NCBI GenBank assembly: GCA_024123955.1
Contig: CP099652.1
Location: 372,001-436,000 of the forward strand
Source: Oxalobacteraceae bacterium OTU3CINTB1
GTDB taxonomy: Bacteria > Pseudomonadota > Gammaproteobacteria > Burkholderiales > Burkholderiaceae_D
Reading direction: 5' to 3'
Length of the DNA: 64,000 bases
Shown here: in pieces, positions 1 through 7,903 of the stretch
How the letters are laid out: every line of letters starts with the position of its first letter
Position numbering within the stretch: position 1 is the first letter of the stretch
The notes under the pieces: model-generated
What the model was told of the DNA's origin: nothing
Databases searched by the model: none
Seen by the model: only the letters and a program-made list of their open reading frames with translations
Made by a program: the position numbers and the translations under genes

Positions 1-1
1 G

Positions 2-1075
2 CCGGTGGGCGCGCTGGTCGACAAGATCGGGCCGCGCTGGCTGCTCGGCATCGGCCTGGTGGTGTGGTCGCTGGCGCAGGCCGCCGGCGGGCTGGCCTCG
101 ACCTTCGGCTGGTTCGTGATTGCCCGCATCGCGCTGGGCATCGGCGAGGCGCCGCAGTTCCCGGCGGCGGCGCGGGTGGTGAGCAACTGGTTCCCGGCAC
201 GCTCGCGCGGCACGCCGACCGGCGTCTACAACTCAGCCTCGCCGCTGGGCGTCGCGCTCGCGCCGCTGTTGCTCGCGCCGCTGATCGCGGCCACCAGCTG
301 GCACTGGGCTTTCTTTGTCACCGGCGCCATGGGCCTGGCGGCGGCGGTGGTCTGGGTAGCGCTGTACCGCGATCCGGTGCCGGCGCAGCTGAACGCCGAC
401 GAGCGCACCTATCTGGAGGACGGCGTCACAGGAGAAGCGGTCACCAAGACCAGCTTCGCCGCCTGGTGCGCACTGTTCCGCCACCGGACGACGTGGGGCA
501 TGATGTTCGGCTTCTTCGGCTCGGTGTACCTGAACTGGGTGTACCTGACCTGGCTGCCGGGCTACCTGCGCACCGAGCGGCATATGGACCTGGCGGGCGC
601 CGGGCTGGCGTCGTCGATTCCGTTCATCTGCGGCTTCGCCGGCGCGTTGATCGCCGGCTGGGCCTCCGACAAGGTCGCCAGCAGGGCCAAGTCCCAGATG
701 TCCGGGCGCCGCAACGCGGTGGTGGTCGCCACCTTGGGCATGGTGGTGTTCACCGTGCCGGCCGCGCTGGTCGACAGCAACGCCTTAGCCGTCGCCTGCA
801 TCTCGATGGTCATCTTCCTGGCCAACGCCTCGTCGGCGTCCGCCTGGTCGCTTGCCACCGTGGCGGCGCCGCCCAGCCGCATCGCCTCGCTCGGCGCGCT
901 GCAGAACTTCGGCGGCTTCCTCGGCGGCGCGCTGGCGCCCATCCTGACCGGCTACATTGCGCAGACCTGGTCCTTCGTTCCGGCGCTGCTGACCGGCGCC
1001 GGCATCGCCTTTGTCGGGGCCATGTCGTATCTCTTTTTGGTGGTGCGGCCGATCCCCGAGGACGACAAAGGCTAA
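2..1075 (+). CDS. MFS transporter, 5'-truncated by the window edge
   Basis: Major facilitator superfamily permease, probably of the anion:cation symporter (ACS) group that imports organic acids with protons. The frame is open to the window edge and begins within the loop between helices 2 and 3, where the MFS motif A-like stretch GALVDKIGPRW sits. Helix 1 and most of helix 2 lie outside, so the GTG at 5 is not the real start. About ten hydrophobic segments follow, with a hydrophilic central loop near residues 125-160 and another motif A-like element (GWASDKVASR) at the start of the second half. The C-terminus RPIPEDDKG is short and cytoplasmic. The substrate cannot be read from the sequence. 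Family assignment is firm; the ACS subgroup is inferred from the IARIALGIGEAPQFPAA stretch. Confidence 0.85.
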   Translation, partial: PVGALVDKIGPRWLLGIGLVVWSLAQAAGGLASTFGWFVIARIALGIGEAPQFPAAARVVSNWFPARSRGTPTGVYNSASPLGVALAPLLLAPLIAATSWHWAFFVTGAMGLAAAVVWVALYRDPVPAQLNADERTYLEDGVTGEAVTKTSFAAWCALFRHRTTWGMMFGFFGSVYLNWVYLTWLPGYLRTERHMDLAGAGLASSIPFICGFAGALIAGWASDKVASRAKSQMSGRRNAVVVATLGMVVFTVPAALVDSNALAVACISMVIFLANASSASAWSLATVAAPPSRIASLGALQNFGGFLGGALAPILTGYIAQTWSFVPALLTGAGIAFVGAMSYLFLVVRPIPEDDKG

Positions 1076-1116
1076 AAACGCCGCTTGCGCAGAACAATAC
1101 GATACATTTACAATCC

Positions 1117-1133
1117 ATATACACTTCGTATAT
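1117..1133. promoter_or_regulatory. inverted repeat upstream of the ParD-like gene
   Basis: ATATAC and GTATAT arms separated by ACTTC, ending 10 bases before the ATG at 1144. Small DNA-binding antitoxins of the ParD type usually autoregulate through such a repeat. Binding here is an inference. Confidence 0.4.
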
Positions 1134-1143
1134 AGGACTACTT

Positions 1144-1365
1144 ATGGGCATCGTAAACATCGACGACAATCTGCACGACCAGATCCGCAAGGCCAGCGGC
1201 GTGGGCTGCCGCTCGATCAACGCGCAGGCGGCGTTCTGGATCAAGATCGGCATGTTGTGCGAAATGAATCCTACGCTCAGTTTCAACGAGATCGTCGCCG
1301 GGGAGTTGCGGGCGGCGGGCGTCGGGGTCGATGTCGATACCCAGTTCCGGAGCGCGCTCGGATGA
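1144..1365 (+). CDS. ParD-like antitoxin-family protein
   Basis: 73-residue protein resembling the ParD-like family (Pfam ParD_like): N-terminal segment MGIVNIDDNLHDQIRKAS, compatible with a ribbon-helix-helix DNA-binding fold, then a helical C-terminal half. Its stop codon overlaps the start of the next gene (ATGA at 1362-1365), so the two are translationally coupled. The partner is a methionine aminopeptidase, not a ParE-type toxin. No toxin is present between this gene and the nucleotidyltransferase-like gene further on. The function may be transcriptional control of the aminopeptidase; that is inferred from context only. Confidence 0.75.
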   Translation: MGIVNIDDNLHDQIRKASGVGCRSINAQAAFWIKIGMLCEMNPTLSFNEIVAGELRAAGVGVDVDTQFRSALG

Positions 1366-2129
1366 CCAAGCGACCGGAAGAAATCGCGCTGATGGCGGAA
1401 TCGGGCAAGCTGCTGGCCAGCGTGTTCGGCCACCTGGACCAGTTCAGCCTGATCGGCATGTCCACCATGCAGGTCAACGACATGGTCGACAGCTTCATCG
1501 TCAATGAACTGCGCGCCCGTCCGGCCAGCAAGGGGCAGTACGGGTTCGCCTACTCGCTCAACTCGTCGCGCAACAATGTGGTGTGCCACGGCGTGCCGTC
1601 CACCACCGATATCCTGCGCGACGGCGATATCGTCAATTTCGACATCACGTTGGAAAAGAACGGCTTCATCGCCGATTCGAGCAAAACCTATCTCGTCGGC
1701 GAAGTCTCGCCGCTGGCCAAGCGGCTGGTGGAAGTGACCTATGAGGCGATGTGGAAGGGTATCAAGGCGGTGCGACCGGGCGCCAGGCTGGGCGACGTCG
1801 GCCATGCCATTGAACGCCACGCGCGGCGCAACGGCTACACGGTCGTCCGGGAATATTGCGGGCACGGCATCGGCCGCGAGATGCACGAAGCGCCGCAGGT
1901 GCTGCACTGGGGGAAGCCGAAGACGGGACGGGTGCTACAGGAAGGCATGGTCTTCACCATCGAGCCGATGCTCAACGAGGGCCGCCGCACCGTGCACACC
2001 GAGGAGGACGGCTGGACCGTCGTGACCACGGACGGCAAGCTGTCCGCGCAGTTCGAGCATACGGTGGCGGTGACGCGCAACGGCGTGCAGGTGCTCACAC
2101 TGCGCTCCGAGGAAAGAGTGCTGAACTGA
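1362..2129 (+). CDS. map: type I methionine aminopeptidase
   Basis: Removes N-terminal methionine from nascent proteins; dinuclear-metal cytoplasmic enzyme of the pita-bread fold. The 255-residue length matches bacterial type I enzymes. Metal ligands are visible in the usual order: the Asp pair in the stretch GDIVNFDITLEKNGFIADSS, the His in CGHGIGREMHEAP, a Glu in FTIEPMLNEG and the final Glu in SAQFEHTVAVT. The substrate-binding His is in NNVVCHGVPS. The start is fixed by the four-base overlap with the ParD-like gene. The primary map gene normally sits next to rpsB, so this is probably a second, accessory copy; that cannot be verified from one window. Confidence 0.93.
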   Translation: MTKRPEEIALMAESGKLLASVFGHLDQFSLIGMSTMQVNDMVDSFIVNELRARPASKGQYGFAYSLNSSRNNVVCHGVPSTTDILRDGDIVNFDITLEKNGFIADSSKTYLVGEVSPLAKRLVEVTYEAMWKGIKAVRPGARLGDVGHAIERHARRNGYTVVREYCGHGIGREMHEAPQVLHWGKPKTGRVLQEGMVFTIEPMLNEGRRTVHTEEDGWTVVTTDGKLSAQFEHTVAVTRNGVQVLTLRSEERVLN

Positions 2130-2146
2130 ATACAGACATCGACATC

Positions 2147-2725
2147 GTGCGCGCAGACGAACTGGCGGAGCGCTTGTGTCGTCTCGCGCAGTCCTCAGCA
2201 TGGTTCATGACGGCGCTGAAGGCAGTGCGGGATTTGGAGCTGTCGTCATGGTGCATCGGCGCCGGCGCTGTCCGCAATCTGGTGTGGGACGCCTTGCACG
2301 ACTATGCGACGCCGTCCCGGCTGGCCGACATCGACGTCGCTTATTTTGACGCATCCGATCTGGCGCCTGAAAGCGAAGCGGACCTGCAGCGACGCCTTCA
2401 CGCAGCGATGCAGGGAGTTCCCTGGGAAGTCACCAACCAGGCGGCGGTGCATCGATGGTTCGAAGAATATTTCGGCCATGCCGTCGCGCCGCTTGCCTCG
2501 CTCCAGGACGCGATTGCGTCGTGGCCCGAGTACGCTACCTGCGTCGGCCTGTTCCTGAACCGCGATGACTCCATCGTAGTGATTGCGCCGCATGGTTTGG
2601 ACGACCTATTCGATTGCGTGGTGCGGCGCAATCCGGCGCGGGTGAGCATGGAAACCTATCGTCTACGCGTCGAGCAGAAAAACTATGCGTCGCGCTGGCC
2701 GCGTGTGACAGTGGTCCACGGTTAG
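2147..2725 (+). CDS. nucleotidyltransferase-like family protein (DUF925/NTP_transf_6)
   Basis: About 192 residues. The diagnostic stretches of this family are present: WCIGAGAVRNLVWDALH near the N-terminus, followed by the acidic ADIDVAYFD, which matches the GG...D-x-D logic of the polymerase-beta nucleotidyltransferase fold. The family has no well-defined substrate. I use the GTG at 2147. A CTG at 2126, overlapping the map stop codon and preceded by GGAAAGAG, is an alternative coupled start that would add seven residues. The C-terminus FDCVVRRNPARVS...RLRVEQKNYASRWPRV is typical of the family. Probably co-transcribed with map. Confidence 0.75.
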   Translation: MRADELAERLCRLAQSSAWFMTALKAVRDLELSSWCIGAGAVRNLVWDALHDYATPSRLADIDVAYFDASDLAPESEADLQRRLHAAMQGVPWEVTNQAAVHRWFEEYFGHAVAPLASLQDAIASWPEYATCVGLFLNRDDSIVVIAPHGLDDLFDCVVRRNPARVSMETYRLRVEQKNYASRWPRVTVVHG

Positions 2726-2734
2726 CGTTATTTC

Positions 2735-3340
2735 TTATTGTCCGGCGAGCGCTTTATCGCGTGATGGCGGCAGCACCTGCCGAATCGCCGCCGTGACGAT
2801 ATCCGGCGATGTCAGCGCCATCTGGTGCGGATCTGCTGCAAGCAGAGGTAGTTGCGCGCCATGTCGAGTTCGGCCGCAAGGGTGCTGTCGGTCTGGCGCA
2901 GCTGCGACAGGCTGCCGCGCAGATAGCTGGAGAAGGTTTCGATCATCCGTTTCGCGCGCGGCGTGTCGTAGTCCATCAGGCTTTGGATGTTGGCCAGCGT
3001 GTTGAACAGCAAGTGCGGCTCGATCTGCCCTTGCAACAGGCGCAGGCGGGCCTCCGTGACCTCGCTTTGCAGCTGCTGCTGGCGCAGGCGCGAGCGCCAC
3101 CATACCCAGTTGATACCCAGGACGAACAGAATGAACACGGCGAATTTGGTCAGCGCGGCAGGCAGGGAAATGAACATGCCCCAGACGGCCGAAGATGGAG
3201 ACAAACGACATCAGCGCGAGGGCCAGGGCGACGGCGATCAGCGACGCGATCAGCAGGCGGGTGACGGTGGGGACCTCATGCCGGGGGCGTAGTTCCCACA
3301 ATGAACGCCAGCTTTGGATCAACGTCGTTTTAATCTTCAT
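2735..3340 (-). pseudogene. decayed LytS-type sensor histidine kinase
   Basis: Remnant of a His_kinase (LytS/YehU class) sensor. Starting from an ATG at 3340, frame one reads MKIKTTLIQSWRSLWELRPR and a hydrophobic helix ending in FVSIFGRL. The protein then continues only in another frame (around 3180-3190) with a second hydrophobic helix and the kinase core QGQIEPHLLFNTLANIQSL, in which the His and the N-box-like features are intact. That frame stops at 2812 right after LQQIRTR. Frame one re-enters there and ends at 2735 with an unrelated-looking tail. The whole HATPase_c domain is missing, as is any LytTR response regulator next door. Two frame shifts plus a deletion make a functional kinase very unlikely. 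Confidence 0.75.
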
Positions 3341-3366
3341 AAACGTAGTGTACCCAAAGCCCCGGT

Positions 3367-3942
3367 TTACGACGGCAGCAGGCCGGCGCCCTGGTAACTG
3401 TCGATCAGCGCGTCGAACAAGGTGATATCGGCGCGGCCGCGCGCCATCAGCTGGGCGCCGGCGATCGCCGCGAAGATGGCCTGCGCCCGGCGGGGCGCCT
3501 CGTCGGCGCCGGCCACCCGCGCCGCCACCAAGGTTTTCGCCAGCCACGCGACATTGACGTCGGCGAAGGCTTGCACCTCCTTCTGCACCACGGCCGGCAA
3601 ATCGTCGTATTCGGCGGCCATGAAGCTGCCCAGGCACATGCGATTGTCGTTTTCCAGCGAGCGGCGGAACGTCTCGGGATAGCGGCGCAAGGCGGCAAGC
3701 GGGTCTTGCGTCTCCGCCGACAGGGCCTCCAGCGTCACGGTGGAATCTTCCCAGTAGCGCTTGGCGACAGCCGCGGCGAGGTCGGCCTTGCTGGGAAAGT
3801 GATGGTAGAGGCTGGCCGCCTTGATGCCGACCTGTTCCGCCAGCCCGCGCACGTTCAAACCGCCGTAGCCGCGCGCTTGCGCGATCCTGGTCGCCGCCGC
3901 CAGGATCCTGTCGCTGGAATTGGATGTGGGCTCGGTTTTCAA
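3367..3942 (-). CDS. TetR/AcrR family transcriptional regulator
   Basis: 191 residues. The N-terminal helix-turn-helix reads GGLNVRGLAEQVGIKAASLYHHF, the standard TetR signature; the C-terminal ligand-binding domain includes the family-typical NRMCLGSFMAAEYDDLP segment found in YcdC/AcuR-like regulators. It is divergent from the amidase gene, and a near-perfect palindrome lies between them at 3996-4011, so it probably represses its own promoter and the amidase. The inducer is unknown, perhaps an amide or its product. Confidence 0.9.
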   Translation of the reverse strand: MKTEPTSNSSDRILAAATRIAQARGYGGLNVRGLAEQVGIKAASLYHHFPSKADLAAAVAKRYWEDSTVTLEALSAETQDPLAALRRYPETFRRSLENDNRMCLGSFMAAEYDDLPAVVQKEVQAFADVNVAWLAKTLVAARVAGADEAPRRAQAIFAAIAGAQLMARGRADITLFDALIDSYQGAGLLPS

Positions 3943-3995
3943 GAATTTTTCCTCGAACAGTGTTGACGGAGTCGATTATAGCGTATATCTTTCAG

Positions 3996-4011
3996 CCTAA
4001 CGAACGTTAGG
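3996..4011. promoter_or_regulatory. probable TetR operator
   Basis: CCTAACGAACGTTAGG is a 7+7 bp inverted repeat with a two-base AA centre. An outer repeat AGCCTA (3994-3999) / TAGGCT (4012-4017) partly overlaps it. It lies between the divergent TetR and amidase genes. Form and position fit a TetR-family operator; which promoter it overlaps was not resolved. Confidence 0.7.
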
Positions 4012-4060
4012 TAGGCTAACCCAGCGTTTTTCCTGTGACCACCCTCATCGAAAGGCGACT

Positions 4061-5470
4061 ATGAACACCGAACTTTTCTATCAAGACGCGACCAAATTGG
4101 CTGAACTCATCCGTACCAAGGAAATCTCGCCGGTTGAGGTCATGCAAGCGCACCTCGAACGCATTGAGGCCGTGAATCCCCAGGTGAACGCCATCGTCAC
4201 GATCGCCGGCGACGCGCTCCAGGCGGCCAAGGCGGCGGAGACGGCGGTGCTGTCGGGAGCCGAGCTGGGTCCGCTGCACGGCGTGCCGTTCACGGTGAAG
4301 GATTCGATCGACACCGCCAGCGTGGCCACCCAGCGCGGTTCGCCGATCTTCAAGGGCCGCGTGCCCGACGCCGACGCCACCAGCGTGGCGCGCATGAAAT
4401 CGGCCGGCGGCATCCTGCTGGCGAAGACCAACCTGCCGGAATTCTCCTATTGGATTGAAAGCGACAACCTGCTCTCCGGCGCCTCCAACAACCCGTGGGA
4501 CTTGAGCCGCACGCCGGGCGGCTCCAGCGGCGGCGAATCGGCGGCGATAGCGGCCGGCATGTCGCCGCTCGGCCTGGGCACCGACCTGGCCATCTCGGTG
4601 CGCGGACCGGCCGCGCAGACCGGCATCACCTCGATGAAGGCGACCCACGGCCGCGTGCCGATGACCGGCATCTGGCCGCGCGCGCCGCGCCGCTTCTGGC
4701 ATGTGGGGCCGATGGCGCGCTCGGTACGCGACATCGCGCTGGCGTTCGCGCAGCTGGCCGGGCCGGACGGCAAGGACGCCTTCGCCAGCAGCACGGTGCC
4801 GTTCGACGCGGGCCTCGGCAACGCGCCGTCACGTCCGCTGCGCGTCGGCTGGATGGTCGGCCCCGGCTTCGGGCCGGTCGATCCCGAAGTGGCGGCGACG
4901 GTCAAGGCGGCGGCCAGGGCGCTGCAGGACATCGGCATCTTTGTCGAGCACGTCGGCATTCCGGCGCTGGAGCGCGATTTCGCCCTCGACGTGTTCAACA
5001 AGCTGCACGTGATGGAGATGAAGCCGGCGTTCGCGGCGGCGACGGCGGGCCGCAGCCAGGATGAGCTGTACAAGATGGCCAAGACCATGCTGTCGCTGCC
5101 CGATACGTCGATGAAGGACTACATCGAGGCCGAGCAGGCGGCCGAGCGGCTGCGCGACGGCTATGCCGATTACTTCTCGCGGTACGACGCGCTGATCACG
5201 CATGTGCTGCCGATCCCGGCGCACAAGCACGGCGTGGAAAGCTTCGTCATCGACGGCCGGACGGTGGACGCGACCTACCTGCAAGGCGCAACGGTGCCGC
5301 TCAACGTGACCGGCTTGCCGGGCCTGGCGATGCGCTTCGGCACCAGCAGCGAAGGGCTGCCGATCAACATCCAGATCGTCGGCACATGGCAGGCGGAGTC
5401 GACGATCCTGCACGTCGCGTCGTTGCTCGAAGCGGTCAGCCCGGTGCGTGGACTGCATCCGGCGCTGTGA
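4061..5470 (+). CDS. amidase (amidase signature family)
   Basis: 469 residues, full length for an amidase-signature hydrolase, which converts amides to acids with a Ser-cisSer-Lys triad. Lys80 sits in FTVKDSID, cis-Ser156 in TPGGSSGGES, and the nucleophile Ser179 in GTDLAISVRGPA. The usual glycine pair before the nucleophile (GTDxGGSxR) is replaced by Ala177-Ile178, which is unusual because those residues help form the oxyanion hole. The rest of the signature looks intact. No signal peptide is visible, so it should be cytoplasmic. The ATG at 4061 follows GAAAGGCGACT. Divergent from, and probably controlled by, the TetR gene. The substrate is not predictable. Confidence 0.9.
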   Translation: MNTELFYQDATKLAELIRTKEISPVEVMQAHLERIEAVNPQVNAIVTIAGDALQAAKAAETAVLSGAELGPLHGVPFTVKDSIDTASVATQRGSPIFKGRVPDADATSVARMKSAGGILLAKTNLPEFSYWIESDNLLSGASNNPWDLSRTPGGSSGGESAAIAAGMSPLGLGTDLAISVRGPAAQTGITSMKATHGRVPMTGIWPRAPRRFWHVGPMARSVRDIALAFAQLAGPDGKDAFASSTVPFDAGLGNAPSRPLRVGWMVGPGFGPVDPEVAATVKAAARALQDIGIFVEHVGIPALERDFALDVFNKLHVMEMKPAFAAATAGRSQDELYKMAKTMLSLPDTSMKDYIEAEQAAERLRDGYADYFSRYDALITHVLPIPAHKHGVESFVIDGRTVDATYLQGATVPLNVTGLPGLAMRFGTSSEGLPINIQIVGTWQAESTILHVASLLEAVSPVRGLHPAL

Positions 5471-5592
5471 TCCGGTGGCGTCGGGGCGGCAAAAGTGGTT
5501 TCTGTGTGCTAACGAGCATAGGCAACGCGATGTCAAGGTTACAATGACTTGCCGCGCCGCGCCGGTGATGATCGACCAACCGACCTTGCCCC

Positions 5593-6609
5593 ATGCCAGC
5601 TACCGCTACCTCGCCCGACGCCCGTTTTTTCATCGCCCTCAATGCCGGCTCCGGCCATTCCGAGACGGAAGAGCGCCGCACGACCATCGAAACGGTGCTG
5701 CGCGCGGCCGGCCGGCAGTTTGAGTTGACCATCGTCGATCAGCCCGACACCATCGACGAGATCGCCGGCCAGCTTGCCAGGCAAGCGGCCGACGCCGGCG
5801 GCGTGCTGGTGGCGGCCGGCGGCGACGGCACCATCAACGCGGTGGCGCGTCAGGCGATCACGCACGGCTGCGCGTTCGGCGTGCTGCCGCAAGGCACCTT
5901 TAATTATTTCGGCCGCACCCACGGCATCCCGGAAGACCTGAGCGAGGCGGTGCACGCGTTGCTTGCCGCGCGGCTGCACCCGGTGCAGGTGGGCGTGGTC
6001 AACGACCGCGTGTTCCTGGTCAACGCCAGCATCGGCTTGTATCCGAAGATGCTGGAAGAGCGCGAGCAGGACAAGAAGCAGTTCGGCCGCAGCCGGCTGG
6101 TGGCGGCGCTGTCGGCGCTGAAAACCGTCCTGAGTCCGCATCGCCGGCTGCGCCTGGTGCTGCACATCGACGGCCAGCTGCAGCGCCTGCGCACCGCCAC
6201 ATTCTTTGTCGGCAACAATCGCCTGCAAATGGAACAGATCGGTATTCCGCCGATGAGCGCGGCGCTCGAGGATGGCCGGCTGGCGGCGGTGGCGCCGCGC
6301 ACCAAAGGCAAACTGGGCATATTGTGGTTGATGCTGCACGGCGCGCTGGGCCGCATGGGACGCCTGGACCAGGGCGACGAGCTCACCACGTTCAGCTTCA
6401 AGCAGATGCAGGTGACGGTGAAGGGACGCAGGCTGGCGCGGCGCCGCCAGGTCAAGGTGGCGCTCGATGGAGAAGTGGGCCGTATGGACAACCCGCTGGA
6501 GTTTCGCGTGATGGAGGAGCAGTTGCTGCTCTTGAAGCCCGATGCGACATGGCCGAAGGATGTCGAAGCAGCGCCGGATGAACCGCCTGCGCTGGTGAAT
6601 ATCCGCTAG
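5593..6609 (+). CDS. diacylglycerol/lipid kinase family protein
   Basis: 338 residues. The N-terminal catalytic domain (about residues 10-135) has the nucleotide-binding motif GGDGTINAVA preceded by VLVAAGG, and the ALNAGSG start typical of DAGK_cat proteins. A C-terminal NAD-kinase-like beta sandwich follows, ending in KVALDGEVGRMDNPLEFRV, where the DGE motif belongs to the family core. Such enzymes phosphorylate a lipid hydroxyl (diacylglycerol, sphingoid base or phosphatidylglycerol). No membrane segment is evident; association with the inner face of the membrane is expected. It stands alone between the amidase and the MazE/MazF remnant. Confidence 0.88.
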   Translation: MPATATSPDARFFIALNAGSGHSETEERRTTIETVLRAAGRQFELTIVDQPDTIDEIAGQLARQAADAGGVLVAAGGDGTINAVARQAITHGCAFGVLPQGTFNYFGRTHGIPEDLSEAVHALLAARLHPVQVGVVNDRVFLVNASIGLYPKMLEEREQDKKQFGRSRLVAALSALKTVLSPHRRLRLVLHIDGQLQRLRTATFFVGNNRLQMEQIGIPPMSAALEDGRLAAVAPRTKGKLGILWLMLHGALGRMGRLDQGDELTTFSFKQMQVTVKGRRLARRRQVKVALDGEVGRMDNPLEFRVMEEQLLLLKPDATWPKDVEAAPDEPPALVNIR

Positions 6610-6665
6610 CGTAAACGGCAGCTCTTACGGAGCAAAAATTACTTGTAAGGTTTGCAGGGTGACAG

Positions 6666-6761
6666 CTAGCGTTTTGGGATTGGTAACGACGGGCGCGACT
6701 TTTGAATTTCGCTACCGACGGTCGGATCGAGATTCACCAGCCATATTTCGCCCCGCTTCAC
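6666..6761 (-). pseudogene. MazF/PemK toxin remnant
   Basis: A GTG overlapping the antitoxin stop codon (GTGA) opens a 31-codon frame reading KRGEIWLVNLDPTVGSEIQK followed by SRP. This is the conserved N-terminus of MazF/PemK endoribonucleases, including the first beta strand and the GSEIQKSRP loop. It then runs into a short unrelated tail and a TAG. A shifted frame continues as PVVTNPKTLAVTLQTL for only a few more codons. The remaining roughly 80 residues of a normal toxin are absent. The toxin is therefore dead, while its antitoxin frame is intact. Confidence 0.8.
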
Positions 6762-7006
6762 CACGTGATCGCCTCGTCATCGGCGTTGCCGAACTGCGGC
6801 ATGATCAAGGCATCGTCACAAGCAGCGGCAAGCGCTTTACTGGCCTCCGCCCACCCGCTACGAACCGACTGAGCGGGAACACGAACCACAATCGCACCGT
6901 CCTCGACCGATACATCTGCCTCATCTTGCAAGCCAATCTGCGCCAAAAACGCTGTCGGGAGAATCATCCCTTTTGAATTTCCAATACGACGAATAGCGAT
7001 GCGCAT
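6758..7006 (-). CDS. MazE/AbrB-type antitoxin
   Basis: 82 residues from the ATG at 7006, which is preceded by GGGAGGATAT; an upstream in-frame start at 7027 lacks this spacing. The N-terminal AbrB/MazE swapped-hairpin domain reads RIAIRRIGNSKGMILPTAFL, with the usual conserved NSKG turn. The C-terminal half, which would neutralise the toxin, runs to ADDEAITW. The cognate MazF/PemK gene overlaps its stop codon but is reduced to a stub (6666-6761). A weak promoter-like TTGACT...TATAGC lies at 7029-7055 in reverse orientation. The orphan protein may persist as a DNA-binding autoregulator or protect against a related toxin elsewhere. Confidence 0.82.
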   Translation of the reverse strand: MRIAIRRIGNSKGMILPTAFLAQIGLQDEADVSVEDGAIVVRVPAQSVRSGWAEASKALAAACDDALIMPQFGNADDEAITW

Positions 7007-7126
7007 ATATCCTCCCATGTCTCGCAACGCTATACCCGCTTGGGTTGTCAGTCAACATTGTTATAAGATGGATCGCACTGATCGATTTCATCGATGACGC
7101 GGGATCACGCTGAGAGGAGGCGAGGC

Positions 7127-7903
7127 TCACTCGATCACAAAGGCCACCTGCCCTTCCGCCTGGCACAGCTGGGCGCTCTGCCCGGCCTGCTCAAAGGCGG
7201 AACACAGTCGATTACCCTGCGGGTCTTCCAGTCGTGGATGGATGCGCAAGAGGTAACTCCCCGAACGCCAGCGCCGCGTTGGCGTGAAGCGCCATTCCCG
7301 CTCGCCGGCCGCGAGCGTCGCCACGCCCGGCAGGCGCCGCCCGTTCGGGCCCTGCACGGCGATCTGCGCAGCCGCAGTCCCATCCAGCGCGGCGGGAACA
7401 TGAACGCGCAGCGGCTGCCGGCCGCCACGGCGCCCGGCCTGCACCGTCCACTGTGCCGGATCGATGCGCTGGCGCAGCGGCGCCGTCACCAGCCAGCGCC
7501 GTTCCAGCGGCGGACCAACTTGCGGATCGTCAATGCGCAGTGTGACGAACTGGCCGCTGCGCAAGGCCGGCCCCAGCGCGACATTAGGGCCGACGCCGCT
7601 TTTGATACGGCCCGGATGCAGCAACAGGGCGACGGTCCTTCCGCTGCGGTCCGGCAGCGGCAAATCCAGGAAAGCGTCGCGAATCGGTGCGCCGGCGCTA
7701 TCGAACAACACGACACGCCCCATATCGAGCGGCGCCGCCAACGGCCGATCGAGGTGCAATTCGATCCGCAACAGGTTTTCCGCCACCGTCGGTCCGGAAG
7801 GCGTCACCGTGGCGTCGGCCAGCACCGGCCCGGGCGCCAGGGCCAGCGCCAGCAGCAACGCGCTAGCGGGCCAGTTCAGGATAGCCTTCGATGGTGCGCG
7901 CAT
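7127..7903 (-). CDS. exported protein of unknown function
   Basis: 258 residues with an N-terminal signal peptide (hydrophobic ASALLLALALAPGPVLA, cleavage expected after VLA-DA). No recognised catalytic motif. The body is rich in beta-type sequence with two similar segments of the type found in Ig-like or bacterial cell-surface modules, for example LLRIELHLDRPLAAP and YLLRIHPRLEDPQGN. Two Cys residues near the C-terminus could form a disulphide. Its start lies inside the end of the upstream gene (41-base overlap), so the two are translationally coupled and probably work together in the periplasm. Confidence 0.65.
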   Translation of the reverse strand: MRAPSKAILNWPASALLLALALAPGPVLADATVTPSGPTVAENLLRIELHLDRPLAAPLDMGRVVLFDSAGAPIRDAFLDLPLPDRSGRTVALLLHPGRIKSGVGPNVALGPALRSGQFVTLRIDDPQVGPPLERRWLVTAPLRQRIDPAQWTVQAGRRGGRQPLRVHVPAALDGTAAAQIAVQGPNGRRLPGVATLAAGEREWRFTPTRRWRSGSYLLRIHPRLEDPQGNRLCSAFEQAGQSAQLCQAEGQVAFVIE

